Below, piece after piece: positions 25,553 through 34,316 of a stretch of 64,000 nucleotides of DNA. The notes beneath the pieces are model-generated. The model was given only the letters and a program-made list of their open reading frames with translations, was not told where the DNA came from and did not search any database. Source of the DNA: Bacteroidota bacterium (GTDB taxonomy: Bacteria > Bacteroidota > JABWAT01); contig JABWAT010000001.1 of NCBI GenBank assembly GCA_013360915.1, forward strand, positions 594,981 through 658,980. The letters are read 5' to 3'. Position numbers and translations under genes: made by a program. The first letter of the stretch is position 1, and each line of letters starts with the position of its first letter.

Positions 25553-25881
25553 GGATATACCACCAGAAGCATAAGAGTCACACCAACCAGATCAGCCGTC
25601 AGATCTTTCCAGGAGAAATAACCGCCGGGCTTGGCCGTGTCGGCCAGTTCTTTACCCAGACCAATGAGAATAACCGATGGAATCACCACTTCCCGTGCCC
25701 GGGAAGAAGACCCGGTCTGGTGCGAGGCCACCAGCAATCCGGCACCTGTCAGCCAGGCACTGACCGCCGCATGCTTCAGTTTGTCCTCTCCGAGCCATGA
25801 ATCGGTTGAATCGGCCTGACCTGCAGCAAAAAGATTACCACAGAGCAACAGGCTGACCAGACAAAGAATCCATTTACCCAT
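25549..25881 (-). CDS. YfiM-like small exported protein
   Basis: 110 residues. A signal peptide (MGKWILCLVSLLLCGNLFAAG) is followed by WLGEDKLKHAAVSAWLTGAG and KELADTAKPGGYFSWKDLTAD. The D-K-x-x-H and E-x-x-D-x-x-x-x-G-x-x-S-x-x-D-x-x-x-D spacing resembles the YfiM/DUF2279 family, which has conserved His, Glu and Asp residues in a membrane setting. It overlaps the CorC-like gene by 8 nt and the PHP gene by 4 nt. The function is unknown. Confidence 0.7.
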   Translation of the reverse strand: MGKWILCLVSLLLCGNLFAAGQADSTDSWLGEDKLKHAAVSAWLTGAGLLVASHQTGSSSRAREVVIPSVILIGLGKELADTAKPGGYFSWKDLTADLVGVTLMLLVVYP

Positions 25882-27139
25882 TCAACACCGCAATCCGTAC
25901 ACCGGCAATCCGTCTTCCGTCCATCTGTTCAATGGTAAATTCGAATCCATCCCGCCTGAGGGTGGCCTTTTCTTTTGGGATGGCGCCGATGGCGTTCAGC
26001 AGGTAACCTGCCAGTGTTTCAAAATCTCCGTCAAGTGACAGATTGCTTTCCAACTCGGCTTCCAGTTCACCAATGGGAATTTTTCCATCTGCATACCATT
26101 GGCCTGCGGCAGTCTTTCTGATAAGGGGTTCTGCGGCGGGCTGATCTTCCTGATAGTCACCAATGATTTCGCCAATCACATCATCCATGGTTACCAGACC
26201 GGCCGTTCCTCCATACTCATCTGCCACAATGCCGATGTGCATCCGCTGTGACTGAAATTCCTTCAGCAAATCGTAAATCCGCTTCCCTTCCGGAATGTAC
26301 AGGGGCTGTCTGACCAGTTTCGTGAGGTCGAAAGCAGTGACCATCGGACCGGCCTGAAGAAAAGGGATCAGGTCCTTGGCATACAGGATCCCCGAAATGT
26401 TATCAAGTGATTCATGATAAACAGGAATTCTGGAATGTCCGCTTTCCCGCACAATGGCAAGCACGTCATTAAAATCTGCATCATCCGGTATAGCGACCAT
26501 GTCCATACGCGCCACCATGATTTCACGAACCGTCCGTTCAGAAAAACCGGCCAGTGAGGTGATCATTTCCCGTTCCTTCTCCTCCAGCACATCGTGATCA
26601 TGAGCCACATCCGCCAGGGTTTTCATATCCTCACCCGACATGGCGGACCGGTCACCCAGTGAAACTTTCAACCAGGAGGTGCTCAGAATAATTCCTTTCA
26701 CCAACCATCCGGTCAGCAGGTAAATCACATAGAGAAAAGGGGCGGCCACCGCGGCAAACCGGACCGACAGATGAGCTCCGATAATTTTTGGAGTGATTTC
26801 GGTCAGCACCAGAAGAACAAAAGTCAGCACCACCGACATGATCAGAAAAACGGCCCAGGGTTCGATTGGGAAATAATCCAGATAGGAAGCCGTCAGGGTG
26901 GCGGCAATAATCGAGGCGGTGACATTCACCACATTGTTCATTAGCAGAATGGTGACCAGCAACCGGCGGGAATCATCCATCAGTTTGGTGATAAGCCGCT
27001 CGGTGAAATCGGATGATTTGCTCATCCGTTTCAACTGCTCTGGTTTCAGTGAGAAAAAGGCGACTTCCGTTCCGCTGAAAAAGAAAGAAAGTGCCAGACA
27101 GGAAAAGAAAATAAACAGCTGAGGTAGGTAACTATCCAA
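25874..27139 (-). CDS. CNNM/CorC-family membrane protein with CBS domains
   Basis: 421 residues. An N-terminal CNNM (DUF21) membrane domain (about 1-190, with SFFFSGTEVAFFSLKPEQL and LVLTEITPKIIGAH) is followed by two CBS domains (REIMVARMDMVAIPDD and FDLTKLVRQPLYIPEGKR with GIVADEYGGTAGLVTMDDV), then a CorC_HlyC transporter-associated domain (about 340-421). Such proteins handle magnesium or cobalt export or sensing. A -7-like box lies about 36 nt upstream of the start, directly after the ssb terminator. Confidence 0.9.
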   Translation of the reverse strand: MDSYLPQLFIFFSCLALSFFFSGTEVAFFSLKPEQLKRMSKSSDFTERLITKLMDDSRRLLVTILLMNNVVNVTASIIAATLTASYLDYFPIEPWAVFLIMSVVLTFVLLVLTEITPKIIGAHLSVRFAAVAAPFLYVIYLLTGWLVKGIILSTSWLKVSLGDRSAMSGEDMKTLADVAHDHDVLEEKEREMITSLAGFSERTVREIMVARMDMVAIPDDADFNDVLAIVRESGHSRIPVYHESLDNISGILYAKDLIPFLQAGPMVTAFDLTKLVRQPLYIPEGKRIYDLLKEFQSQRMHIGIVADEYGGTAGLVTMDDVIGEIIGDYQEDQPAAEPLIRKTAAGQWYADGKIPIGELEAELESNLSLDGDFETLAGYLLNAIGAIPKEKATLRRDGFEFTIEQMDGRRIAGVRIAVLNG

Positions 27140-27174
27140 CGATGGGATATCCGGACTGGTAAAACATAATGGCG

Positions 27175-27205
27175 CAAAGGTAGATAAAAAACAACGGGAA
27201 GCCCA
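27175..27205 (-). promoter_or_regulatory. Candidate promoter for the CorC-like gene
   Basis: Minus strand: TACCTTTG at 27182-27175 matches TAnnTTTG fully. At a 20-nt spacer the -33 triplet is TGG (27205-27203), one base off TTG. The box starts 2 nt after the T-tract of the ssb terminator, so the upstream element overlaps the terminator stem. The predicted leader is about 30 nt. Confidence 0.5.
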
Positions 27206-27233
27206 CTTCCTGACAGAAGCGCCGGCTTCCCGT
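27184..27233 (-). terminator. Rho-independent terminator after ssb
   Basis: On the minus strand the arms ACGGGAAGCC (27233-27224) and GGCTTCCCGT (27203-27194) enclose a 20-nt loop that can itself pair (CTTC/GAAG), followed by TGTTTTTTATC. It lies 10 nt after the ssb stop and separates ssb from the CorC-like gene. Confidence 0.85.
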
Positions 27234-27243
27234 CTGTACCGTT

Positions 27244-27687
27244 TCAGAACGGAAGGTCATCGTCCTCGGCCACGTTGTAGGTCGGTTCCGCCGCATATTC
27301 CGATTTAGGAACCTGATTACCGGCCGGCACGTCTCCTTCACCGCCCCCTGCCTTGGGAGTCAGCAGCATCAGATCGGTAACCACGATTTCGGTCTTAAAA
27401 CGCTTCTGATTGGTTTCCTTATCATCCCATGAACGGGTCTGAATGCGGCCTTCCACATACAGACGATTGCCCTTTTTTACATAATCACGAACGATTTCGG
27501 CTGTCTTCCCCCAGAAAACCAGGTTGTGCCATTCGGTTTTTTCAACCGTCTGACCACCCGCATCCTTGTAAGAATCGGTGGTGGCCAGCGTCAGATTGGC
27601 AACCACTGCACTCGATGGGGTGTACCGGACTTCCGGATCTTTTCCAGCGTTTCCGATCAGCATCACTTTGTTTAAACTTCTTGCCAT
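27244..27687 (-). CDS. ssb: Single-stranded DNA-binding protein
   Basis: 147 residues. The OB-fold starts MARSLNKVMLIGNAGKDPEV with R-Y-T-P and later EWHNLVFWGKTAEIVRDYV and RLYVEGRIQTRSWDDK, as in bacterial SSB. After a Gly-rich linker the C-terminus is EDDDLPF, the acidic tip that recruits replication and repair proteins. A strong AAAGGAG site precedes the ATG, and a terminator follows the stop. It is likely the last gene of a def-fmt-ssb unit. Confidence 0.97.
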   Translation of the reverse strand: MARSLNKVMLIGNAGKDPEVRYTPSSAVVANLTLATTDSYKDAGGQTVEKTEWHNLVFWGKTAEIVRDYVKKGNRLYVEGRIQTRSWDDKETNQKRFKTEIVVTDLMLLTPKAGGGEGDVPAGNQVPKSEYAAEPTYNVAEDDDLPF

Positions 27688-27708
27688 GGTGAACTCCTTT
27701 TTTTCAAT

Positions 27709-28644
27709 TTACTCGATTTGTTTCGGAAAACTCAATGGATATCCATTGAGAAAATTGCTGACGGAAAGTCGCTTTTTTCCTTCTAACTGTAAATAACGGA
27801 CCCGAAGGACTCCGTCCCTTACAGCAATGATAATGTGGTTGTCTGTATACCCGGTGATCAATCCGAAAGCAGTTTGAGGATACGAAGATCCTTTTTCAAA
27901 ATCAACCTGAAAGAGTTTTAATACTTTGCCATCCAGCAGGCACCACGCACCCGGTGAATCCTCAAAGGCACGGATCCGGTTACGGATGGCATCACCGGGT
28001 TCATCCCATCGGATCCGGGAATCTTCACGAGTGATTTTCCGGGCCGGTGTTGCCAGCGTATCATCCTGCGGCACAGTCCGGACGGTTCCGGTATCGATCT
28101 GTCTGACAGTTTCCACCACCAGTTCGGCTCCCAGTTCGGAAAGGGACCGGTATAATTCCGTACCGGTCATGGTTTCGGGGATGGACAGTTTTTTCTGACC
28201 AATCACCGAGCCTGTATCGACCGATTTCTGCAGGAAGAAGGTGGTTACGCCGGTTTCGTTGTCCCCATTGATCAGGCACCACTGAATGGGAGCAGCTCCC
28301 CGGTACCGGGGTAAAAGGCTGGCATGCAGATTGAACGTTCCTTTTGAAGGAAAGGAAAACAGGCGTTCGGGAAGAATTCTGAACGCCACGACCACCAACA
28401 GATCGGGACGCAGCTCACGAATCTGGCTGAACAACTCATCTGAAGTAGGTGAATCGGTTTCTATTATCGTTTCGATGCCAAGTTCAATTGCTTTTTGCTT
28501 GACGGGGGTAAATGAGAGCTGCTGACCACGGCCCCGTGGTTTATCGGGGCCCGTCACCACGGCCACAGGCAAAAAACCAGCCTGAGCCAATGCAGTCAGG
28601 GAAGGAACCGCAAAATCGGGGGTTCCCATAAAAATCAGTCGCAT
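27709..28644 (-). CDS. fmt: Methionyl-tRNA formyltransferase
   Basis: 311 residues. It formylates initiator Met-tRNA using 10-formyl-tetrahydrofolate. It starts MRLIFMGTPDFAVPSLTAL, the family signature, with the RGRGQQLSFTPVKQKA loop that contacts the tRNA acceptor. The catalytic core NLHASLLPRYRGAAPIQW and the later GVTTF are present (Asn-His-Asp set). The C-terminal ~100 residues form the OB-like tRNA-binding domain. It lies between def and ssb, a usual order for def-fmt. Confidence 0.96.
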   Translation of the reverse strand: MRLIFMGTPDFAVPSLTALAQAGFLPVAVVTGPDKPRGRGQQLSFTPVKQKAIELGIETIIETDSPTSDELFSQIRELRPDLLVVVAFRILPERLFSFPSKGTFNLHASLLPRYRGAAPIQWCLINGDNETGVTTFFLQKSVDTGSVIGQKKLSIPETMTGTELYRSLSELGAELVVETVRQIDTGTVRTVPQDDTLATPARKITREDSRIRWDEPGDAIRNRIRAFEDSPGAWCLLDGKVLKLFQVDFEKGSSYPQTAFGLITGYTDNHIIIAVRDGVLRVRYLQLEGKKRLSVSNFLNGYPLSFPKQIE

Positions 28645-28688
28645 GTCAGTAATTGTAAGCCGGTTTGGTTGGAATGGTATCCGGTGAA

Positions 28689-29237
28689 TCAGACACCGGT
28701 TTTGTCGGCAATGACGTAATCAACATCGACATTGCCTTTTTGTATGTTTCGGAATTTCCCTTTCAGCATGGTTTTTCTGAAAGCCGAGAGGTAATCAACA
28801 AAGAGGGTTCCGCGTAAATGATCATATTCATGCTGAATGACCCGGGCCAGCATGCCATCAAAAGTGGCGGTCCGCTCACGGAACTGGTCATCCAGATATC
28901 GCAGGGTAATGATCTCGGGCCGTTCCACCAGGTCATTGATTCCGGGAACCGACAGGCAGCCTTCTTCCATGGAACAGGAACCCTGTTTATCCAGAAATAC
29001 CGGATTGATAATGGCCATGGGGTCGGTTCCTTCCCCATCTTCCAGCATGGAAATATCCAGGACCAGCAGATTGATGGATTTTCCCACCTGAGGGGCCGCC
29101 AGACCAATTCCATCGGCCTGATACATGGTTTCAAACATGTTTTTGATCAGCACATCGGTTTCGGGTGTGCGTTCATGCAGATCCACCGCTTCCCGGCGAA
29201 GCACCTCATCTCCCATGGTGTAAATCGGCAAAATCAT
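28689..29237 (-). CDS. def: Peptide deformylase
   Basis: 182 residues. It removes the N-formyl group from new proteins. All three family motifs are visible: GIGLAAPQVG, EEGCLSVPG and QHEYDHLRG, which supply the Cys and two His metal ligands and the catalytic Glu. It pairs functionally with the fmt gene 44 nt downstream. A -7-like TACCTTTG lies about 34 nt upstream of the start, so transcription probably begins here. Confidence 0.97.
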   Translation of the reverse strand: MILPIYTMGDEVLRREAVDLHERTPETDVLIKNMFETMYQADGIGLAAPQVGKSINLLVLDISMLEDGEGTDPMAIINPVFLDKQGSCSMEEGCLSVPGINDLVERPEIITLRYLDDQFRERTATFDGMLARVIQHEYDHLRGTLFVDYLSAFRKTMLKGKFRNIQKGNVDVDYVIADKTGV

Positions 29238-29270
29238 TCAATCTCTCTCATTTTTTCACGATAACAACTG

Positions 29271-29301
29271 CAAAGGTAGGAACATTCCGGATGAAGGAGA
29301 A
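29271..29301 (-). promoter_or_regulatory. Candidate promoter for def-fmt-ssb
   Basis: Minus strand: TACCTTTG at 29278-29271 is a full match to TAnnTTTG. At a 20-nt spacer the -33 triplet is TTC (29301-29299), one base off TTG. The predicted leader before the def ATG (29237) is about 30 nt. Confidence 0.5.
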
Positions 29302-29321
29302 ACGCGGGAACGGGTGGTGGA

Positions 29322-29735
29322 TCAGCGGACCTGCCGGTCCAGAAAACTTTGCAAAATTTCGGCGGCTGCCCAGGAATCGACCTTCCCCTTCTCTTCCCGT
29401 TTTTTCTTTGGCATCCCCGATTCCCTGATTTTCTGTCCGGCTATCACGGTTGTGAACCGTTCATCTACCATGTGGATGGGTAAATCGGGAAAGGCTACCC
29501 TGATTTTTTCCACCATCGTTTCCACCCATTGGGCTTTCTGGGCCGTTTCTCCCTTCAGATTCACCGGGTGACCGATCACAAGCCCCTTGCAGGCTGGAAG
29601 GTGGGTACGGATGGCCGATTCAAGTTCGCGTATGGGAACAAACGGAAGCGGTGTTGCAAATAACCCGAGCGGATCCGATTTGGCAAGTCCGACCCGGACG
29701 TCGCCCAGATCGAGTGCCAGATAATAACCGGTCAT
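29322..29735 (-). CDS. ruvX: Putative pre-16S rRNA nuclease / Holliday junction resolvase homologue
   Basis: 137 residues of the YqgF/RuvX family (RNase H-like fold). It starts YYLALDLGDVRVGLAKSDPL, with the first catalytic Asp, and continues with LVIGHPVNLKGE, VDERFTTVIA and VDSWAAAEILQSFLD, the last providing the closing acidic residue. E. coli YqgF matures the 16S rRNA 5' end, while other members cleave branched DNA. It overlaps the HU/IHF-like gene by 4 nt. Confidence 0.93.
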   Translation of the reverse strand: MTGYYLALDLGDVRVGLAKSDPLGLFATPLPFVPIRELESAIRTHLPACKGLVIGHPVNLKGETAQKAQWVETMVEKIRVAFPDLPIHMVDERFTTVIAGQKIRESGMPKKKREEKGKVDSWAAAEILQSFLDRQVR

Positions 29736-30082
29736 TCCTCTTCCATGATTTCACGGACCTCGGTATCGGTCAGTGGTTGCTGCAGGCTTTCCCTGATGAG
29801 TTTACTTGGTTTAAAGTGGGTTTTTTTCCGCCAGGGTATATAAACCGTATCGCCGGTTTTCGGATTTCTTGCTTTGGGTTTCGGCCGAGTGAGCTTCACC
29901 TCGAACACACCAAAATCCCTGATCTCGATTCTGATTTCTTCCTGACTGTTCAGCATCATATCCCGCAGAGCCGTGAAAGTGGCATCGACCCACCGGGTGG
30001 TATGGTACAACCGTTCATCGTGGTCATCGGCCACCTTTTTTGCCACATCTTTTTTCGTCAGTGTCCGAACTCTGGGTTTCAT
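29732..30082 (-). CDS. HU/IHF-family DNA-binding protein
   Basis: 116 residues. It has the family layout: an N-terminal helical pair (LTKKDVAKKVADDHDE and WVDATFTALRDMML), then EIRIEIRDFGVFEVKLTRPKPKARNPKTGD, in which the F-G-x-F and R-N-P-x-T-G motifs form the DNA-intercalating arm. A C-terminal tail of about 20 acidic-leaning residues extends beyond the usual 90-95. A strong GGGAGG site precedes the ATG. It lies between rel and ruvX. Confidence 0.92.
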   Translation of the reverse strand: MKPRVRTLTKKDVAKKVADDHDERLYHTTRWVDATFTALRDMMLNSQEEIRIEIRDFGVFEVKLTRPKPKARNPKTGDTVYIPWRKKTHFKPSKLIRESLQQPLTDTEVREIMEEE

Positions 30083-30099
30083 GACAGTCCTCCCGATGA

Positions 30100-32292
30100 T
30101 TACTCTTCTAACCGGGACAGGTTTTTCACCCCGGGCACCCGTCTGATCCGGTCCATCAGACGCTGCAGGTGATCGATATCCTTCACATAGACAATGATGG
30201 AGCCATCAAAAACGCCGTCACGGGTATTGAAATTGAGTCCACGGATGTTGGTATTCATCGAGGAAATCAGTTGGGTCACATCCGAGACCAACCCTTTCCG
30301 GTCATCTCCGGCAATTCTGATTCCGGCCATAAATTCATCTTCTCTGCGGATGGGCCAGTCCACTTCGACCAGCCGGTTCACATCGGCCCCACCGGCCACG
30401 GTCACGTTCCGGCAGGTCTTACGGTGAACCTTAATGCCTTCTCCGACAGTCACATAGCCGATGATGTCATCACCGGGAACCGGTGAACAGCATTTGGCAT
30501 AAGTCATCTGAATGTTGGCAGACTGTCCTTCAACCATCACCGAACGGGTCTGCTGCCGTGTTCGCTTCAGAAAATCGGGTAAGGATCCGAATTCGGGTTT
30601 TTCCTCTTCCTTCTCCTTCTTAGGTGCACTCAGCCGCGCCTGCAGTTTTTCGACGAAGTCATCCACATTAATCTGATTGTCACCAATGGCATAGAAAAAG
30701 GAGGATTGATTGGAATACCGCATTTCCTGAATGATTTTATTGAACTCCAATTCATTCAGTTTCAGGCGGGCCTTCTTCAGACGCTTTTCCCACAGGTCTT
30801 TTCCCAGATCGGTCAGATTCCGGCGCTCTTCATTCAACCAGGCTCTGATTTTGCTTTTGGCTTTGTGGGTGACCGCAAACTTTTCCCAGGCCGGATTCGG
30901 TTTCTGGTTCTTCGAGGTGATGATTTCGACCTGCTGACCATTCTCAATTTTTGTGTTCAACTGAACAATTTTGCCGTTGATCTTGGCCCCAATGCAATGA
31001 TTCCCCACATCGGTGTGAATTTCATAGGCAAAATCGACGGGAGTGGCTCCGATGGGTAAGATTTTGAGATCCCCTTTGGGAGTAAAGACAAAAATTTCAT
31101 CCTGAAACAAATTCAGTTTGAAATCCTCGATAAACTGATTGGGATTATCGGTGGAATCGGCCTGTTCGAATATTTCGCGCACCCAGGAAATCCATTCCTC
31201 ATTGTCAGAGGCAACCGATCCGTTGTTTTCCTTGTAGGACCAGTGGGCGGCCACACCCTTTTCAGCAATTTCGTGCATCTGACGGGTTCTGATCTGGACT
31301 TCCACCATTTTTCCCTGCGGTCCGAAAACGGTGGTATGAATACTCTGATAGCCATTGTGCTTGGGAACCGAGATGTAATCTTTAAACCGGACCGGTACAG
31401 GAAAGTAGATATCGGAAACAATCCCATAAACAGTAAAGCAGTCATATGCCTTGTCGGTATCGAGAATGATTCTGACCGCAAACAGATCATAAATTTCCTC
31501 GAAAGGCTTGTTCCGTTTGACCATCTTATTGTAGATGGAATAAAAATGCTTGGGACGCCCGCTGAGTTCGAACCGGAATCCTCCAGCCTTCAGACGCTCA
31601 ACAATGGGTTGGGAGAAGTTCTGAATGTACGATTCACGTTCTTCGCGGCGGGTATTCACCTTCCGGTAAATGTCTTCATAACTCTCGGGATGGAGGAATT
31701 TAAAACTGAGGTCTTCGAATTCCCATTTAATCTGCCAGAGTCCGAACCGGTGGGCCAGCGGGGCATAGATATCCATGGTTTCGCCTGCCATTTTCCGCTG
31801 TTTGGCTGGCGGCAGGTATTCCAGCGTACGCATGTTGTGCAGACGGTCGGCGAATTTGACCAGAATCACCCTGATATCCTTGATCATGAACAGCATCAGT
31901 TTCCTGAAACTTTCCGCCTCGGTCACCTCATGGCTTTTAAACATGTCGGTGATTTTCGTCGCACCATCCACCAGATTGGCAACGGTGGGGCCAAACTCGG
32001 CCACCATGGTATCGAAATCGTAATCGGTGTCTTCGAGGATATCATGCAGAAGCGCGGCTGCAACCGAGATATCATCCAGAATCAATTCCTCTGCAAGAAT
32101 GGTGGCTACCGCCAACGGATGAACAAAATAGGGTTCTCCACTGGCACGCTTGATATTCTGATGGGCCTGCAGGGAAAAATGATAGGCCTTCCGGATCATG
32201 TTGTCATCAACCGATTTCAGATTCCGGTGACAAACATCCAGCAAGTTCTTTAGTTGCTGATCATCGTCCGTTTGTGGGTGAGCGTCCTGCAT
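30100..32292 (-). CDS. rel: Bifunctional (p)ppGpp synthetase/hydrolase
   Basis: 730 residues with the full long RSH layout. The HD hydrolase region (about 40-190) has LLHDILEDT with the metal-binding HD. The synthetase (about 240-370) has RFKDYISVPKHNGYQSIHT, the basic form typical of bifunctional enzymes. A TGS domain (about 400-460) has IFVFTPKGDLKILP, and a C-terminal ACT domain follows a zinc-finger-like CC region (YAKCCSPVPGDDIIGY). Both activities look intact, so it should control the stringent response alone. HU/IHF and ruvX follow. Confidence 0.95.
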   Translation of the reverse strand: MQDAHPQTDDDQQLKNLLDVCHRNLKSVDDNMIRKAYHFSLQAHQNIKRASGEPYFVHPLAVATILAEELILDDISVAAALLHDILEDTDYDFDTMVAEFGPTVANLVDGATKITDMFKSHEVTEAESFRKLMLFMIKDIRVILVKFADRLHNMRTLEYLPPAKQRKMAGETMDIYAPLAHRFGLWQIKWEFEDLSFKFLHPESYEDIYRKVNTRREERESYIQNFSQPIVERLKAGGFRFELSGRPKHFYSIYNKMVKRNKPFEEIYDLFAVRIILDTDKAYDCFTVYGIVSDIYFPVPVRFKDYISVPKHNGYQSIHTTVFGPQGKMVEVQIRTRQMHEIAEKGVAAHWSYKENNGSVASDNEEWISWVREIFEQADSTDNPNQFIEDFKLNLFQDEIFVFTPKGDLKILPIGATPVDFAYEIHTDVGNHCIGAKINGKIVQLNTKIENGQQVEIITSKNQKPNPAWEKFAVTHKAKSKIRAWLNEERRNLTDLGKDLWEKRLKKARLKLNELEFNKIIQEMRYSNQSSFFYAIGDNQINVDDFVEKLQARLSAPKKEKEEEKPEFGSLPDFLKRTRQQTRSVMVEGQSANIQMTYAKCCSPVPGDDIIGYVTVGEGIKVHRKTCRNVTVAGGADVNRLVEVDWPIRREDEFMAGIRIAGDDRKGLVSDVTQLISSMNTNIRGLNFNTRDGVFDGSIIVYVKDIDHLQRLMDRIRRVPGVKNLSRLEE

Positions 32293-32321
32293 GGTTCCGG
32301 TTTTTTTTTAACAAGCCTCAT

Positions 32322-32351
32322 GTAATTTACAAAGAAAATCATACTTTGCAA
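32322..32351 (-). promoter_or_regulatory. Candidate promoter for rel
   Basis: Minus strand: TTG at 32351-32349, a 19-nt spacer, then TAAATTAC at 32329-32322, which matches TAnnTTTG only in its first six positions. The predicted leader is about 25 nt before the rel ATG at 32292. Confidence 0.35.
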
Positions 32352-32440
32352 ATAGTTTAAAATCATGGACTTGTGAAAAATCCGACCAACGCTAAATGGT
32401 ATTCCGGTGTTGAATCAACCCATGGTTATTCAGTTTTTTC

Positions 32441-34144
32441 TCACCGGACCGGAATGGCGGCACCACCTCCGCGGTGATCTGCCGATCCGGAAAACGTCCC
32501 GCCTTCAAGCCGGATCAGTTTGGTTCTTCCGTAGGCAAAGGGTTGCGGATCTGCCACTTTCCAGCCCCAGGCTTTCAGCCGGGCAATGACTGAATCGGGA
32601 AGGGCACCCGGTTCGAGAATCACCTCATCAGGAATCCACTGATAGTGAATTCTGGGATGGTTAACGGCCTCATGGGGTGACAGGTCAAGAAGAATGGAAT
32701 TGATCAGAACCTGACTCACACCGGTCGGAATGCGTGATCCGCCAGGTCCTCCGGCAATAAGCCATGGCTTACCATTGCGTAATACGATCGTTGGAGTCAT
32801 CGAACTTAACATCCGCTTTCCGGGAGCGATGGAATTGGCCCGGGACCCGATCAGGCCATACAGGTTTCCGACTCCGGGACGGGTTGCAAAATCATCCATT
32901 TGGTTGTTGAGCAAAAAGCCGGCCCCATCAACCACCAGACAGGATCCGAATCCGCCATTCAGTGTGTAAGTTACCGAAATGGCATTTCCAAGCGAGTCAA
33001 CAATACCAAAATGGGTGGTTTCTCCTGGTTCATATCCGCTGATCATTCCCGGTCCAACTTCTTCGGAAGACGGATGACGATCGGATGGAATGGAACTCCA
33101 TCTTTTCCTCCAATAGGATTCAGACAGCAGGGTGTCCCAGGGAATGGTAACGAATCCGGGGTCCCCCAGCCAGGCCGACCGGTCGGCATAGGCCAGTTGC
33201 CAGGTGGTCAGTAACCCGTGAACAAAAGCTGGATGGTTCCACCCGATACTATCCGGGGAGGTTGCATTGAGAAAGTGCAGGGTCTGTGCCAGTATCATTC
33301 CACCCGATGAGGGGAGACTCATGGTAATAAGCTGCAAATCACGCCAGGGCAGTTTCAGAGGTTCCCTCCAGACTGGCTGGTAACCGGCAAGATCTGCTTC
33401 CCCAATCCATCCACCATGTTTTTTCATGGTTTGCAGAATGAATCGCGCGGTCTCTCCCAGATAAAAATCTTCAGGGCCACGGTCACGGAGCCTTTCGAGT
33501 GTACGGGCAAGATCGGGTTGAAACAAGGTATCACCTGGTTGCCATCCGTCCGATGAATCCTTCACGTAAATGACTGCGGTTTCGGGATATCTGGATAGCG
33601 ATTCCCTGGAAGCATTTAATTGTCTGGCACCCGATGGGGTTAACCGATGAGCCTTAGCCAGACGAACAGCCGGTTCAGCCAACCGACTCCAGGATTGGGT
33701 ACCGAACCGGCTTCGCAAAGCCTCAAGCCCTCTGATGGTACCGGGAACCCCAACAGACAAAGCCCCGAACACCGACGCCTGATTCTGAACCATGCTGTCA
33801 GCCATGAACATGTCCCGAGTTGCCTTACCCGGGGCCGTTTCTCTGAAATCGAGTGTAAATTGCCGTCCATCGGCCAAATGAATCACCGCAAAACCACCGC
33901 CTCCAATGTTTCCGGCCGAGGGATGTACCGATTGAAGAGCCAACCCCACCGCCACTGCAGCATCGAAGGCATTTCCTCCTTCTCTCAGAATCTGAATACC
34001 GGCCTGAGAGGCCAGCGGATGAACCGAAACCACCATTCCGCCACGACCGGATGCAGACAGTTTGTCCTGTGCAACGGTTTGTGCTGAAATGACCGGAGCA
34101 AAAAGGCAGATTAAAATCAGAAACAGAAGCAACGTGCGGATCAT
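32441..34144 (-). CDS. ggt: Gamma-glutamyltranspeptidase, exported
   Basis: 567 residues. A signal peptide (LLLFLILICLFAPVISAQ) sends it to the periplasm. The N-terminal half has GRGGMVVSVHPLASQAG and EGGNAFDAAVAV, then NIGGGGFAVIHL and LDFRETAPG, with the Arg that binds the gamma-glutamate. The autocleavage site is the Thr of TTHFGIVDS, followed by NQMDDF and the late GGPGGSRIPTG motif. It degrades glutathione or transfers its glutamyl group. A 172-nt gap separates it from the upstream barrel gene. Confidence 0.95.
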   Translation of the reverse strand: MIRTLLLFLILICLFAPVISAQTVAQDKLSASGRGGMVVSVHPLASQAGIQILREGGNAFDAAVAVGLALQSVHPSAGNIGGGGFAVIHLADGRQFTLDFRETAPGKATRDMFMADSMVQNQASVFGALSVGVPGTIRGLEALRSRFGTQSWSRLAEPAVRLAKAHRLTPSGARQLNASRESLSRYPETAVIYVKDSSDGWQPGDTLFQPDLARTLERLRDRGPEDFYLGETARFILQTMKKHGGWIGEADLAGYQPVWREPLKLPWRDLQLITMSLPSSGGMILAQTLHFLNATSPDSIGWNHPAFVHGLLTTWQLAYADRSAWLGDPGFVTIPWDTLLSESYWRKRWSSIPSDRHPSSEEVGPGMISGYEPGETTHFGIVDSLGNAISVTYTLNGGFGSCLVVDGAGFLLNNQMDDFATRPGVGNLYGLIGSRANSIAPGKRMLSSMTPTIVLRNGKPWLIAGGPGGSRIPTGVSQVLINSILLDLSPHEAVNHPRIHYQWIPDEVILEPGALPDSVIARLKAWGWKVADPQPFAYGRTKLIRLEGGTFSGSADHRGGGAAIPVR

Positions 34145-34316
34145 GCTAATTAACTTGAGAATTCATTGGGAGGGGCAGGAATGGAATAGGCAGCAGGGAT
34201 TCCGGCTTTCGCCGGAAATTCCCTGAACCAGACATTTCCAATTTTACAGAGTGGTTATCCCGGGTGTGAACCGGAACATGATCCTGTCCGGGGAAAAGAC
34301 AGGTCATTCTTGCCGT

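Noticed and set aside
31243-32253. 336-residue plus-strand ORF
   Set aside because: It lies wholly antisense to rel, whose protein has all expected domains; no family motif or ribosome site supports it.
34195-34224. Hairpin between the barrel gene and ggt as a terminator
   Set aside because: The stem (CCGGC-TTTC-GCCGG with flanking AGGGA/TTCCCT) is good, but no T-tract follows on either strand. It may still be an RNA-processing or stability element.
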